From a virus, in IMG/VR virus record IMGVR_UViG_3300032236_000971, positions 43,890-107,889 of that record: DNA of 64,000 nucleotides; one strand, given 5' to 3'. Shown here in pieces: positions 7,876-14,880 of the stretch (positions are counted from its first letter, which is position 1; each line of letters opens with the position of its first letter). A model generated the notes under the pieces. It searched no databases. It was given only the letters and a program-made list of their open reading frames with translations, and was not told the origin of the DNA. The translations under genes and the position numbers were made by a program.

Positions 7876-8229
7876 TTACTTGTGTTTGCTGGCTAGTTCT
7901 TCAGCAGCCTTAACTTGTTTATCAGCAGCTTCAAGTTCGCGTTGTTGAGCTTTGGCTGCTGTTTCTACGTCATGTAAATGACGCTCTGATTCAATTTCTT
8001 TACCACGTAGCTGTAGTACAATATTAATTTTTTGATTAAGACGGATTAAATCATTGTCAAGCATGCGAATACGATCTATAAGAGCAATAAGTACCGTACT
8101 AGCTTCGCTGGTGACTGGTTTGATTTCTTTGGTTGCCCATGTCCATACATAATAAATCATATACCCCATACCGCCAGCGGCTACAATAGGGAATCCGTAT
8201 TTGTTAATAAGTTCTGCTAACCCACCCAT
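7876..8229 (-). CDS. Small membrane protein with coiled coil, paralogue of the next gene
   Basis: The 117-residue protein has one N-terminal membrane helix (YGFPIVAAGGMGYMIYYVWTW, about residues 11-31) followed by a long charged, probably coiled-coil helix. The N-terminal GFPI-A-A-GY pattern also occurs in the upstream 93-residue protein, so the two are paralogues. Single-helix-plus-coil proteins of this kind in phages are often holin-like or membrane scaffolds. Expression from the minus-strand late promoter at 8553-8560 would fit a lysis or late role. Function not proven. Confidence 0.7.
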   Translation of the reverse strand: MGGLAELINKYGFPIVAAGGMGYMIYYVWTWATKEIKPVTSEASTVLIALIDRIRMLDNDLIRLNQKINIVLQLRGKEIESERHLHDVETAAKAQQRELEAADKQVKAAEELASKHK

Positions 8230-8510
8230 TAGTCTCTCCTTGCATCATTTTTGCCGTCAGCTCGGGCAATTCTATCAACGTCTGGCTTTACACCAAGCGC
8301 ATTTGAAACTAATGTGTCAATACGAATAACGTCATGATTCATTGTCTTCACACGATTATCAAGAGCAGTAATGATACCAGAAAGACTTTTAACAGAGCTC
8401 ATAACACCAGCAAGGATAAACTTCATTGTAAGAAACACGAAATATCCACCAGCACACGCAGCTGCAATAGGGAAACCTACTTCTGCGACTAATTTAAACC
8501 ATTCATCCAT
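8229..8510 (-). CDS. Small membrane protein, holin-like, paralogue
   Basis: The 93-residue protein has a hydrophobic N-terminal segment (VGFPIAAACAGGYFVFLTMKFILAGVM, about 11-37) followed by a helical, charged tail. It resembles the 117-residue neighbour in the GFPIxAA...GY motif. The stop of this gene overlaps the start of the neighbour. It is the first gene after the minus-strand TATAAATA element, 43 bp upstream. Holin or holin partner is a reasonable guess only. Confidence 0.7.
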   Translation of the reverse strand: MDEWFKLVAEVGFPIAAACAGGYFVFLTMKFILAGVMSSVKSLSGIITALDNRVKTMNHDVIRIDTLVSNALGVKPDVDRIARADGKNDARRD

Positions 8511-8527
8511 AGTAACACCTTTTTAGT

Positions 8528-8556
8528 TTGACTAATTAGTAAAAATATAGTATATT
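8528..8556 (+). promoter_or_regulatory. Sigma70-like early promoter for nrdA
   Basis: TTGACT (8528-8533), a 17-bp spacer and TATATT (8551-8556) precede nrdA. A strong AGGAG ribosome-binding site follows before the ATG at 8580. The same TTGACT-17-TAxxxT layout recurs before other early genes here. The -10 box overlaps the opposing late promoter. Confidence 0.8.
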
Positions 8557-8560
8557 TATA
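8553..8560 (-). promoter_or_regulatory. T4-type late promoter, minus strand
   Basis: TATTTATA on the plus strand reads TATAAATA on the minus strand, directed toward the two small membrane proteins (first start at 8510). It physically overlaps the plus-strand -10 box of nrdA, so early rightward and late leftward initiation should exclude each other. Confidence 0.65.
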
Positions 8561-8579
8561 ATCAAGAGGAGAGATAACA

Positions 8580-10871
8580 ATGATGGCAAGTATTAATGTA
8601 ACAAAGCGTAACGGTAGCAGAGAACCTCTTGATCTGAATAAATTTCATAAAGTTGTAGCTTGGGCTTGTGAAGGGTTGAATTCTGTTTCAGAATCTGAAA
8701 TTGAAATCAAGTCGCATATTCAGTTTTATGACGGTATCAAGACAACCGACATTCAAGAAACCTTGATCAAGGCGGCTGCTGATTTGATTAGCGAAGATTA
8801 CCCTGCGTATCAGTATGTTGCTGGTCGCCTTATCAACTATCATCTAAGAAAGCAAGTTTATGGTGACTATAACATTCCTACTCTCGTTGCTCATATTGAT
8901 CGTGTTATTGATGCAGGATATTACGACAAGGATATTAAAGAATGGTATTCTGTTGACGATATGGTTATTCTTAATTCTTATATTGATCACAAGCGAGACT
9001 TTTCAATCGCTTATGTTGGTATGGAGCAGTTTCGCGGCAAATATCTAATTAAGAACAGAGCTACTGGTAAAATCTACGAAACACCTCAGTTTGCGTACAT
9101 GCTTATAGCGATGGTTCTCTTCCGCAATTATCCAAAAGAAACAAGACTAAAATGGGTAAAGGACTTATATGACGCAACTTCTACTTTTGAAATTTCGCTG
9201 CCGACTCCTATTATGGCAGGTCTCCGCTCGCCTCAGAAGCAATTCTCTTCGTGCGTCCTTATCGAAACAGATGACAGCCTTGATTCAATTAATGCTACAG
9301 CTTCCGCAATCGTTAAGTATGTTTCTCAAAAAGCTGGTATCGGTATTAATGCTGGGCGTATTCGTGCTCTCGGCTCTCCTATTCGCGCTGGCGATACTAC
9401 ACATACTGGTGTTATTCCTTTCTACAAGCACTTTCAGTCTGCGGTTAAATCGTGCTCACAAGGCGGTGTCAGAGGCGGTGCAGCTACTCTTTACTACCCT
9501 ATCTGGCATTTGGAAGTCGAAGATCTACTGGTACTAAAGAATAACAAGGGCACAGAAGATAATCGTATCCGTGGTCTTGACTATGGTGTTCAATTTAATA
9601 AGGTGATGTATGAACGACTACTTTGCGGAGGTAATATCAGCCTCTTTTCGCCAAATGACGTTCCTGCTCTTTATGATGCTTTCTTTGTGGACGTGGATAA
9701 GTTTCGAACTCTTTACTTGGCAGCAGAAGCAGACCCAACAATCAGAAGAAAGTCAATCCCAGCCGTTGACCTCTTTTCAGCTTTTATGCAAGAGAGAAAA
9801 GACACAGGACGAATTTATCTGCAAAATGTAGATCACGCAAACGACCATGGAGCGTTCATCAAAGAACTAGCTCCTATTCATCAGTCTAATCTTTGCTGTG
9901 AGATTGATCTTCCTACAAAGCCACTAAATGATATTAATGATGAGAATGGAGAAATTTCACTATGCACACTAGCTGCCATCAACTGGGGGAAGATTCGTGA
10001 AACTTCTGATTTCGAGCGTCCTTGCACTCTTGCCGTACGTGCTTTGGATGAGTTACTTGACTATCAAGACTACCCAGTCCTCGCCGCAAAAAACTCCACA
10101 ATGGCAAGGCGTCCTCTTGGCGTGGGTATTATTAATTTGGCTTATTGGCTTGCTCGTAATGATCTGAGTTACCAAGATATCGATCACGATGGGTTGAGTA
10201 AGCTTCATTCGTTTGCGGAGGCTTGGTCTTATTATCTTATCAAAGCATCAGTCGATCTAGCGGAGGAAAAAGGTGCGTGCCCGAAAAGTAATGAAACAAA
10301 ATACAGCCAAGGTGCGTTCCCCATACACACCTACAAGAGAGAACTGGACGAAATCGTATCGCCTACGTATCGGATGGACTGGGTTTCGTTGGGCAATAAA
10401 GTTCAGCTTCACGGCATCAGAAACTCAACGCTCATGGCTCTTATGCCATCAGAAACATCAGCACAGATTAGCAACGCAACGAATGGTATTGAACCGCCAA
10501 GATCGCTTGTATCTGTTAAACAGAGTAAGGATGGAGTCCTTAAGCAAGTTGTACCCGAAGTTCGCAAACTTAAGAAAAAGTATGATCTTCTTTGGGATCA
10601 ACAATCGCCAGAAGGATATCTTAAAATATGTGCCGTACTTCAGAAGTTCATCGATCAAGGAATATCCGTTAACACCTCGTACAACCCTAAGTTCTACGAA
10701 GATGAAAAGATACCGATGAGTGATATGATTGGGCATCTGTTGATGTTCTATAAGTATGGTGGAAAGCAGCTATACTACTTCAACACCAATGATGGTGCTG
10801 GAGAATATGAAGAAGCACCTTTGGCTGCTGGTGTTGTTGAAGATGAGGATTGCGAGTCATGCAAAATTTAA
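8580..10871 (+). CDS. nrdA: Ribonucleoside-diphosphate reductase, large subunit
   Basis: Catalytic alpha subunit of class Ia ribonucleotide reductase, reducing NDPs to dNDPs with NrdB. The 763-residue protein has an N-terminal ATP-cone (about 5-95), the first redox Cys in FSSCVLIETDD (about 223) and the radical-site block SNLCCEIDLPTKP (about 436, with Cys and Glu as in E. coli C439/E441). The C-terminal CESCKI tail is the pair re-reduced by a redoxin; the glutaredoxin at 16297 could serve. Two start codons are adjacent (ATGATG). The gene overlaps a 50-residue ORF at its 3' end. No intron or intein was seen. Confidence 0.97.
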   Translation: MMASINVTKRNGSREPLDLNKFHKVVAWACEGLNSVSESEIEIKSHIQFYDGIKTTDIQETLIKAAADLISEDYPAYQYVAGRLINYHLRKQVYGDYNIPTLVAHIDRVIDAGYYDKDIKEWYSVDDMVILNSYIDHKRDFSIAYVGMEQFRGKYLIKNRATGKIYETPQFAYMLIAMVLFRNYPKETRLKWVKDLYDATSTFEISLPTPIMAGLRSPQKQFSSCVLIETDDSLDSINATASAIVKYVSQKAGIGINAGRIRALGSPIRAGDTTHTGVIPFYKHFQSAVKSCSQGGVRGGAATLYYPIWHLEVEDLLVLKNNKGTEDNRIRGLDYGVQFNKVMYERLLCGGNISLFSPNDVPALYDAFFVDVDKFRTLYLAAEADPTIRRKSIPAVDLFSAFMQERKDTGRIYLQNVDHANDHGAFIKELAPIHQSNLCCEIDLPTKPLNDINDENGEISLCTLAAINWGKIRETSDFERPCTLAVRALDELLDYQDYPVLAAKNSTMARRPLGVGIINLAYWLARNDLSYQDIDHDGLSKLHSFAEAWSYYLIKASVDLAEEKGACPKSNETKYSQGAFPIHTYKRELDEIVSPTYRMDWVSLGNKVQLHGIRNSTLMALMPSETSAQISNATNGIEPPRSLVSVKQSKDGVLKQVVPEVRKLKKKYDLLWDQQSPEGYLKICAVLQKFIDQGISVNTSYNPKFYEDEKIPMSDMIGHLLMFYKYGGKQLYYFNTNDGAGEYEEAPLAAGVVEDEDCESCKI

Positions 10872-11011
10872 TTGAGAAATATGCAATCATTATGGCTCTT
10901 GGTAATAATGGTGGTGAATGGGCTACTCATTATACTGAGGAACAGAAAAATGTTTGGCGCAAACGTGTTGAACAACTTATTGAAGATATCAAGTTAGAGT
11001 TGGTTAAATGA
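10859..11011 (+). CDS. Small hypothetical protein, 50 aa
   Basis: An ATG at 10859, inside the last codons of nrdA, opens a 50-residue frame that ends in an ATGA overlap with the next gene. The sequence is charged, with EEQKNVWRKRVEQLIED near the C-terminus, like the end of the ORF at 1-171. Overlap on both sides and the shared motif argue that it is a real gene in the nrd operon. Function unknown. Confidence 0.6.
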   Translation: MQNLIEKYAIIMALGNNGGEWATHYTEEQKNVWRKRVEQLIEDIKLELVK

Positions 11012-11196
11012 AAGCTAAGAAAATGAAGTTGACTTTTGAAGAAATTTTCAGTAAGATAGAAAAATGCGAGTTTGTTATTGTGCATACAAAAGAGGAGATG
11101 AAACCTTACCTCCTCAATGCCAACGATAACACAATTTATACGATGCCAGAAGGATACCTTGAATATGACAAAAGGTTTTACTATCGCAAGTATTGA
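11008..11196 (+). CDS. Hypothetical protein, 62 aa
   Basis: Small ORF between nrdA and nrdB, coupled to the preceding ORF by an ATGA overlap. It is lysine-rich at the N-terminus (MKAKKMKLTFEEIFSKIEKCEF). No motif or membrane segment is seen. Its end overlaps the next gene by 32 bp. Confidence 0.55.
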   Translation: MKAKKMKLTFEEIFSKIEKCEFVIVHTKEEMKPYLLNANDNTIYTMPEGYLEYDKRFYYRKY

Positions 11197-11380
11197 TGGT
11201 CTAGGAATTGGTAAAAACGATAGAATCTATCACGATATGACAACTATGATAGATTCAAAATACAACGATAAGTATTTTGTTCATAGAGTGATTAGGTTTC
11301 TTCGCGATTATCCTGAAAGAGCGCCAGACTATATAGATTTCGTGCCAGATTGGGAAACAAGGAATATAGATGACGTATAG
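11165..11380 (+). CDS. Hypothetical protein, 71 aa
   Basis: I choose the ATG at 11165 (MTKGFTIASIDGLG) because it has an AAGGA ribosome-binding site about 10 bp upstream. An in-frame ATG at 11117 would overlap the previous gene much more. The product is acidic at the C-terminus and has no recognised domain. It overlaps nrdB by 11 bp. Confidence 0.55.
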   Translation: MTKGFTIASIDGLGIGKNDRIYHDMTTMIDSKYNDKYFVHRVIRFLRDYPERAPDYIDFVPDWETRNIDDV

Positions 11381-12488
11381 TGTATTCGATTCAAATAACA
11401 AGAAAGATGCAACACAGGTAAGAGCATTCTTCGATGATGCTCCTACAATCGCACGTTATGATAAGCAGAAGTATGCTTGGATTGAAAAGCTTACAGATAA
11501 GCAGCTGGGTTTCTTCTGGCGACCTGAAGAGGTTGATATCTATAAAGATGCTAAAGATTTTAAGGATTTAACAGTTCATGAACAACACATATTCACATCA
11601 AACCTCAAGCGTCAGATACTCCTTGATTCTGTACAAGGAAGAGCACCAACAGCGGCATTTGGACCTATTTGTTCATTACCTGAACTCGAAACCTGGATCA
11701 CAACTTGGGCTTTTTCAGAAACCATACACTCTAGATCATATACACACATCATACGAAACATATATCCCAACCCTTCTAAGATTTTCGACGAAATTACTGA
11801 CATCCCAGAGATCGTAGAATGTGCTGGTGATATCAGTAAGTATTATGATAATCTTATTTGGTGTAATACTAACTACAAGTACTCCGATGAATATGGTACT
11901 GGTCTACAGAATGATTTGACTAGATATAATCATAAGAAAGCTCTCTGGCTCGCCTTAATGTCTGTTAATGTTCTTGAAGGAGTTAGGTTCTATGTATCTT
12001 TTGCATGCTCATGGGCATTTGCGGAGGTCAAGAGGATGGAAGGTAATGCGAAAATCATTAAGTTTATCGCTCGTGACGAAAACTTGCATCTCGCTGGAAC
12101 ACAACAGCTACTCAAGGCGCTACCGAAAGAAGATGCAGACTTCGCTAGAATTGCAGAAGAAACAAAAGATGGATGCATCAGTCTATTTGTGGGCGCTGTT
12201 GAACAAGAAAAGGCATGGGCAAGTTATCTATTCAGGGACGGGTCGATGGTTGGTCTCAACCAAGTCCTACTCTCAGAATACATCGAGTGGATCGCCAATA
12301 AGCGAATGACCGCTGTTGGATTGCCAACTACATATAAGGGTGGATCTAATCCATTGCCTTGGACGCAAAAGTGGATTTCTGGTGCAGAAGTTCAGGTAGC
12401 GCCGCAGGAAACTGAAATTACCAGCTATGTTAATGGTGGTGTTAAGAAGGATGTTAATGGTGATACATTTAAGGGGTTCTCGCTATGA
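11370..12488 (+). CDS. nrdB: Ribonucleoside-diphosphate reductase, small subunit
   Basis: The beta subunit holds the di-iron centre and tyrosyl radical. The iron ligands and radical Tyr are visible. They are Asp in LLDSVQGR (about 85), Glu/His/Tyr in WAFSETIHSRSYTHI (about 115-127), Glu in NVLEGVRFYVSF (about 202), and Glu/His in RDENLHL (about 236). This matches E. coli NrdB (D84, E115, H118, Y122, E204, E238, H241), so it is a Tyr-radical class Ia enzyme. At 372 residues it is of normal length. It is separated from nrdA by three small ORFs and overlaps the next gene by 4 bp. Confidence 0.97.
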   Translation: MTYSVFDSNNKKDATQVRAFFDDAPTIARYDKQKYAWIEKLTDKQLGFFWRPEEVDIYKDAKDFKDLTVHEQHIFTSNLKRQILLDSVQGRAPTAAFGPICSLPELETWITTWAFSETIHSRSYTHIIRNIYPNPSKIFDEITDIPEIVECAGDISKYYDNLIWCNTNYKYSDEYGTGLQNDLTRYNHKKALWLALMSVNVLEGVRFYVSFACSWAFAEVKRMEGNAKIIKFIARDENLHLAGTQQLLKALPKEDADFARIAEETKDGCISLFVGAVEQEKAWASYLFRDGSMVGLNQVLLSEYIEWIANKRMTAVGLPTTYKGGSNPLPWTQKWISGAEVQVAPQETEITSYVNGGVKKDVNGDTFKGFSL

Positions 12489-12772
12489 GTGATGTAAGAA
12501 ATGATGCAAAAATGGCTCTTGCCAGATATGAGTCATCTTATGCTGCGTTCGGTGCAGAAGCTTGCTTTACACTGAAAGGTTTACGTGATGTGCAAAGATA
12601 CATCGAAAAGCTGGAGGCGGCGCTGCGGGAGATTGAAGGCAAACTAAACGTCCTGCGCGACAACATAATAGATGATTACGAGCCTAAGTATCCGTACACC
12701 ATAAGGTACGCCCAAAACACAGAGAGATGCGCAAAGATCGCCCGCAAAGCACTGGAGGGGAAAGATGACTGA
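12485..12772 (+). CDS. Hypothetical protein, 95 aa
   Basis: Coupled to nrdB by an ATGA overlap. It is probably all-helical, with a coiled-coil-like centre (RDVQRYIEKLEAALREIEGKL). The codons in 12600-12770 are richer in G and C than in neighbouring genes, hinting at recent acquisition. Similar helical small proteins are common in phages. Function unknown. Confidence 0.65.
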   Translation: MSDVRNDAKMALARYESSYAAFGAEACFTLKGLRDVQRYIEKLEAALREIEGKLNVLRDNIIDDYEPKYPYTIRYAQNTERCAKIARKALEGKDD

Positions 12773-13130
12773 AGATTACAAACATAAGTATGATGCGCTT
12801 ATGGAGCGTTGTGCTAAATTTATGTCAGAGTTTGCGCCACCATCACCTTATGAACTTGGTTTCAAAGCTGGTTGGGAAGCAGCAAAGCAAGAGTTTCATA
12901 AAGATAACACTTACGTTCCTGACACAACCAAGCCAGCAAAAACAATGGATATTCAATGGCCAAGAGATTACCCAAATACAACTAATCCTTGGCCACCACA
13001 AACCGTAGTTTATCAAGCTTGCGGGGTTTGTGGTATAGGTGGTGATATAAATAAGGCAATGGCGTATGTCTGTAACAACCCACAATGTCCAACAAGAGTG
13101 ACTTGTACAACAACAGGAACAGCAACATGA
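12765..13130 (+). CDS. Hypothetical protein with C-terminal zinc-ribbon-like cysteines
   Basis: The 121-residue protein has a helical N-terminal half and a Pro-rich linker. A Cys-rich end (CGVCG then CNNPQCPTRVTC) could bind one zinc ion. It overlaps the previous gene by 8 bp and the next by 4 bp. Another Cys-pair protein follows directly, so the two may be a small zinc-protein pair. Function unknown. Confidence 0.65.
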   Translation: MTEDYKHKYDALMERCAKFMSEFAPPSPYELGFKAGWEAAKQEFHKDNTYVPDTTKPAKTMDIQWPRDYPNTTNPWPPQTVVYQACGVCGIGGDINKAMAYVCNNPQCPTRVTCTTTGTAT

Positions 13131-13285
13131 GCAAAAAGTACGATATAGTTTGTGAAGAGTGCGATGCAAATTTTGATGTAATGTCTGACCTTATTGAGAG
13201 GGTTGATTATTGCCCGTTCTGTGGTGAGTTTATCCCTCTTGAAGAAGATGGATGGGATGACGAAGAGGCTGGTTTCGACGAGTAA
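13127..13285 (+). CDS. Small zinc-ribbon protein, 52 aa
   Basis: Start at 13127 (MSKKYDIVCEECDANF), chosen for its ATGA overlap with the preceding stop. Two Cys pairs (CEEC and CPFC) spaced by about 20 residues form a zinc-ribbon, followed by a strongly acidic tail (EEDGWDDEEAGFDE). Such proteins may bind nucleic acid or polymerase, but no specific function can be named. Confidence 0.65.
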   Translation: MSKKYDIVCEECDANFDVMSDLIERVDYCPFCGEFIPLEEDGWDDEEAGFDE

Positions 13286-13291
13286 TAAATA
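13284..13291 (+). promoter_or_regulatory. Near-consensus T4-type late promoter AATAAATA
   Basis: One mismatch from TATAAATA, 19 bp before the ATG of the GIY-YIG gene. Initiation about 6 bp downstream of the octamer would fall inside the 5' arm of the hairpin at 13291-13311. Late transcripts would therefore lack part of that arm. Confidence 0.4.
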
Positions 13292-13311
13292 TGGGGAGGA
13301 GGACTCCCCAT
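13291..13311 (+). promoter_or_regulatory. Hairpin occluding the start of the GIY-YIG gene
   Basis: ATGGGGAG (13291-13298) pairs perfectly with CTCCCCAT (13304-13311) around the loop GAGGA. The Shine-Dalgarno bases GGAGGA lie in the stem edge and loop, and the A and T of the start codon lie in the 3' arm. Read-through transcripts should be poorly translated. Confidence 0.7.
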
Positions 13312-13720
13312 GTGGTTTTATAATGGTGAATATATTGACAAACCAGGCGATTACGTTGGGTTTGTATACATAATAACAAATCAGCTTACAAACCGAAAAT
13401 ATATCGGTAAAAAGAACTTTTACTTTTCAAGGTCAAAGCAAGTCAAGGGAAAAAAGAAACGTTTTAAGGTTGAGTCGGATTGGCTTGATTACTACGGTTC
13501 GAACAAAGAGCTACAACAAGACGTAGAAAAACTCGGTAAAGAAAACTTTAAACGGGAAATCGTCAGACTCTGTAAAACAAAAGCTGAGTTCGGCTACTAT
13601 GAAGCCAAGCTACAGTTTGATAATAACGTACTAGAATCAGATGACTGGTACAATACATGGATAATGTGCAGAGTGCATAAAAAACACTTGACTTTCCTCC
13701 GAAATGAGCGTAGTATATAA
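13310..13720 (+). CDS. SegE-like GIY-YIG endonuclease
   Basis: The 136-residue protein resembles small GIY-YIG proteins of T4-type phages. GFVYIITNQLTNRKYIGKKNF supplies the VYI...YIG core. A basic segment (KKRFKVESDWLDYYGS) and FKREIVRLCKTKAEFGYYEAKL, with the Glu expected of the family, follow. The first motif is VYI rather than GIY. It is probably a free-standing homing endonuclease or relative. It sits beside a tRNA gene, and its translation start is enclosed in a hairpin, as known for T4-type endonuclease genes. Confidence 0.75.
   Translation: MWFYNGEYIDKPGDYVGFVYIITNQLTNRKYIGKKNFYFSRSKQVKGKKKRFKVESDWLDYYGSNKELQQDVEKLGKENFKREIVRLCKTKAEFGYYEAKLQFDNNVLESDDWYNTWIMCRVHKKHLTFLRNERSI
13688..13716 (+). 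promoter_or_regulatory. Sigma70-like promoter for tRNA-Leu
   Basis: TTGACT (13688-13693), a 17-bp spacer and TAGTAT (13711-13716) lie within the end of the endonuclease gene. Initiation near 13723 would begin transcripts just before the tRNA at 13726. Confidence 0.55.
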
Positions 13721-13725
13721 CTATT

Positions 13726-13803
13726 GCCCCAGTAGGCCAACAGGTTAGAGTCAACGGACTTAAAATCCGTACAGTGTCGGTTCGAATCCGACTTGGGGCA
13801 CCA
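13726..13803 (+). tRNA. tRNA with UAA anticodon (Leu by codon), class I shape
   Basis: The acceptor GCCCCAG pairs with TTGGGGC (one G-U pair) and is followed by discriminator A and an encoded CCA (13801-13803). The anticodon stem is ACGGA/TCCGT and the loop CTTAAAA puts UAA at 13761-13763. The T arm is GTCGG-TTCGAAT-CCGAC. The variable region is only 5 nt, although bacterial tRNA-Leu normally has a long variable arm. The D stem is weak (three pairs including G-U). The decoding assignment (UUA) is clear; the amino acid charged is less certain. Confidence 0.85.
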
Positions 13804-13822
13804 AACAACAAATAGGTGAAAT

Positions 13823-14296
13823 ATGTCAAGAGAGTTTAATCTCGATGAAGTTAAAGAATTTATCCGTAGCACTTCAGATTCATCCAATATTTACATTGGA
13901 GCCGATTCTGAGCGGTATCGTGGTCGCGATAACCAGTGGTATGCTGACTACACAGTTGCTGTCGTTATTCATATTGATGGCTCACGTGGATGTAAGGTAT
14001 TCGGACAAGTCACTACTGAGCGCGATTATGACAAAAGGCATGACCGCCCAGCGTATCGCCTAATGAATGAAGTCTATAAAGCATCTCAGATGTACATTGA
14101 CTTGTTCGAGGATATCGGTGATCGTCATTGTGAAGTTCATCTTGACATTAACCCTGACGAAATGCACGGATCTTCTTGCGTTATTCAACAGGCAACTGGC
14201 TATATTCGTGGTATGTGTGGGTTTGCTCCCAAAGTGAAGCCAGAAGCTTTTGCAGCATCATACGCTGCTGATAGACTCAAGGAAATCCTTGCTTAA
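13823..14296 (+). CDS. RNase H-like fold protein (YkuK/DUF458 type)
   Basis: The 157-residue protein has an opening acidic motif, IYIGADSERY (about residue 25). Hydrophobic strands (TVAVVIHIDGSRGCKVF), CEVHLDINPDE and a C-terminal AFAASYAADRL helix follow. This pattern resembles the predicted RNase H-like nucleases of the YkuK family. The acidic residues could form a metal site, but activity is not established. It is flanked by tRNA-Leu and a small membrane protein gene. Confidence 0.7.
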   Translation: MSREFNLDEVKEFIRSTSDSSNIYIGADSERYRGRDNQWYADYTVAVVIHIDGSRGCKVFGQVTTERDYDKRHDRPAYRLMNEVYKASQMYIDLFEDIGDRHCEVHLDINPDEMHGSSCVIQQATGYIRGMCGFAPKVKPEAFAASYAADRLKEILA

Positions 14297-14298
14297 AG

Positions 14299-14502
14299 AT
14301 GAAAGAAAATACCCTCATCTTAGTTAAAACTATAACGTATAGGGTAACATCTAGCCTAGCAACGTTTATCATTGCTTGGTTAGCTACTGGTTCATATACA
14401 ACTGGTGGTATTGTAGCGATTTCTCGTGGATTGTTTGGTACTGTTTGGTACGCAGTTCACGAGAAAATTTGGTCAGTGATTAAAAAGAATAAGTGCTGGT
14501 AG
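14299..14502 (+). CDS. DUF2061-type small membrane protein
   Basis: The 67-residue protein has two hydrophobic segments (SSLATFIIAWLATGSYT and GGIVAISRGLFGTVWYAV) and the pattern KTITYRVTSSLATF...VHEKIW typical of DUF2061 proteins, whose function is unknown. Its last codons overlap the following tRNA gene by 10 bp, so a full transcript cannot serve intact as both mRNA and mature tRNA. Confidence 0.7.
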   Translation: MKENTLILVKTITYRVTSSLATFIIAWLATGSYTTGGIVAISRGLFGTVWYAVHEKIWSVIKKNKCW

Positions 14503-14568
14503 CTTAGTGGCCAAAGCCGACCGCTCATAACGGTCCTATCGGGGGTTCGAGTCCCTCCCGGCACACCA
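14493..14568 (+). tRNA. tRNA with CAU anticodon (Met or lysidine-type Ile)
   Basis: The acceptor GTGCTGG pairs with CCGGCAC, followed by discriminator A and an encoded CCA (14566-14568). The D stem is GCTT/AAGC. The anticodon stem is GACCG/CGGTC, with loop CTCATAA placing CAU at 14526-14528. The T arm is GGGGG-TTCGAGT-CCCTC. G1-C72 is paired and the anticodon stem lacks three consecutive GC pairs, so it is not an initiator. Elongator Met and tRNA-Ile2 cannot be separated by eye. Confidence 0.9.
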
Positions 14569-14584
14569 CTTTCTGAGGTGTATA

Positions 14585-14791
14585 ATGGAAGATATCGAAA
14601 AACATTTTGATAGAATGGAAGAGTTGTTTCAACCAATTGAACAACAAATATTAATGACTGACGATAAGAATGACCTTTTACTTCTATCAACAATTATGTT
14701 AACGACTGCTAAGAGAATATTTGAAGAACAATATGGTGAACAAGTTGGTCATATATTGATTGACAGAATCCTAAACACAAGGAGTACATAA
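14585..14791 (+). CDS. Hypothetical protein, 68 aa
   Basis: A helical, acidic small protein (MEDIEKHFDRMEELFQPIEQQIL) that begins 17 bp after the tRNA and ends in a TAATG overlap with the next gene. It has no cysteines or membrane segment. Similar short proteins occur in T4-like marine phages. Function unknown. Confidence 0.65.
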   Translation: MEDIEKHFDRMEELFQPIEQQILMTDDKNDLLLLSTIMLTTAKRIFEEQYGEQVGHILIDRILNTRST

Positions 14792-14880
14792 TGGCACATC
14801 CGCATAAGAATCGCCCTCGTAAGGGTCGTCGTAAGCTTGGTTCTAAGAAGCGTAAGCAGAGAAATAAGCGTAAGAAGTGA
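14791..14880 (+). CDS. Tiny, extremely basic protein, 29 aa
   Basis: Coupled by a TAATG overlap upstream and a GTGA overlap downstream, so it is very likely translated. Of 29 residues, 19 are Lys, Arg or His, with no acidic residue (MAHPHKNRPRKGRRKLGSKK...). It resembles ribosomal-protein tails and protamine-like peptides. It may bind nucleic acid. It is too short for routine gene calling. Confidence 0.6.
   Translation: MAHPHKNRPRKGRRKLGSKKRKQRNKRKK

Noticed and set aside
11025-11055. TTGACT followed by an A/T-rich stretch inside the ORF at 11008
   Set aside because: No good -10 box at 16-18 bp; likely chance.
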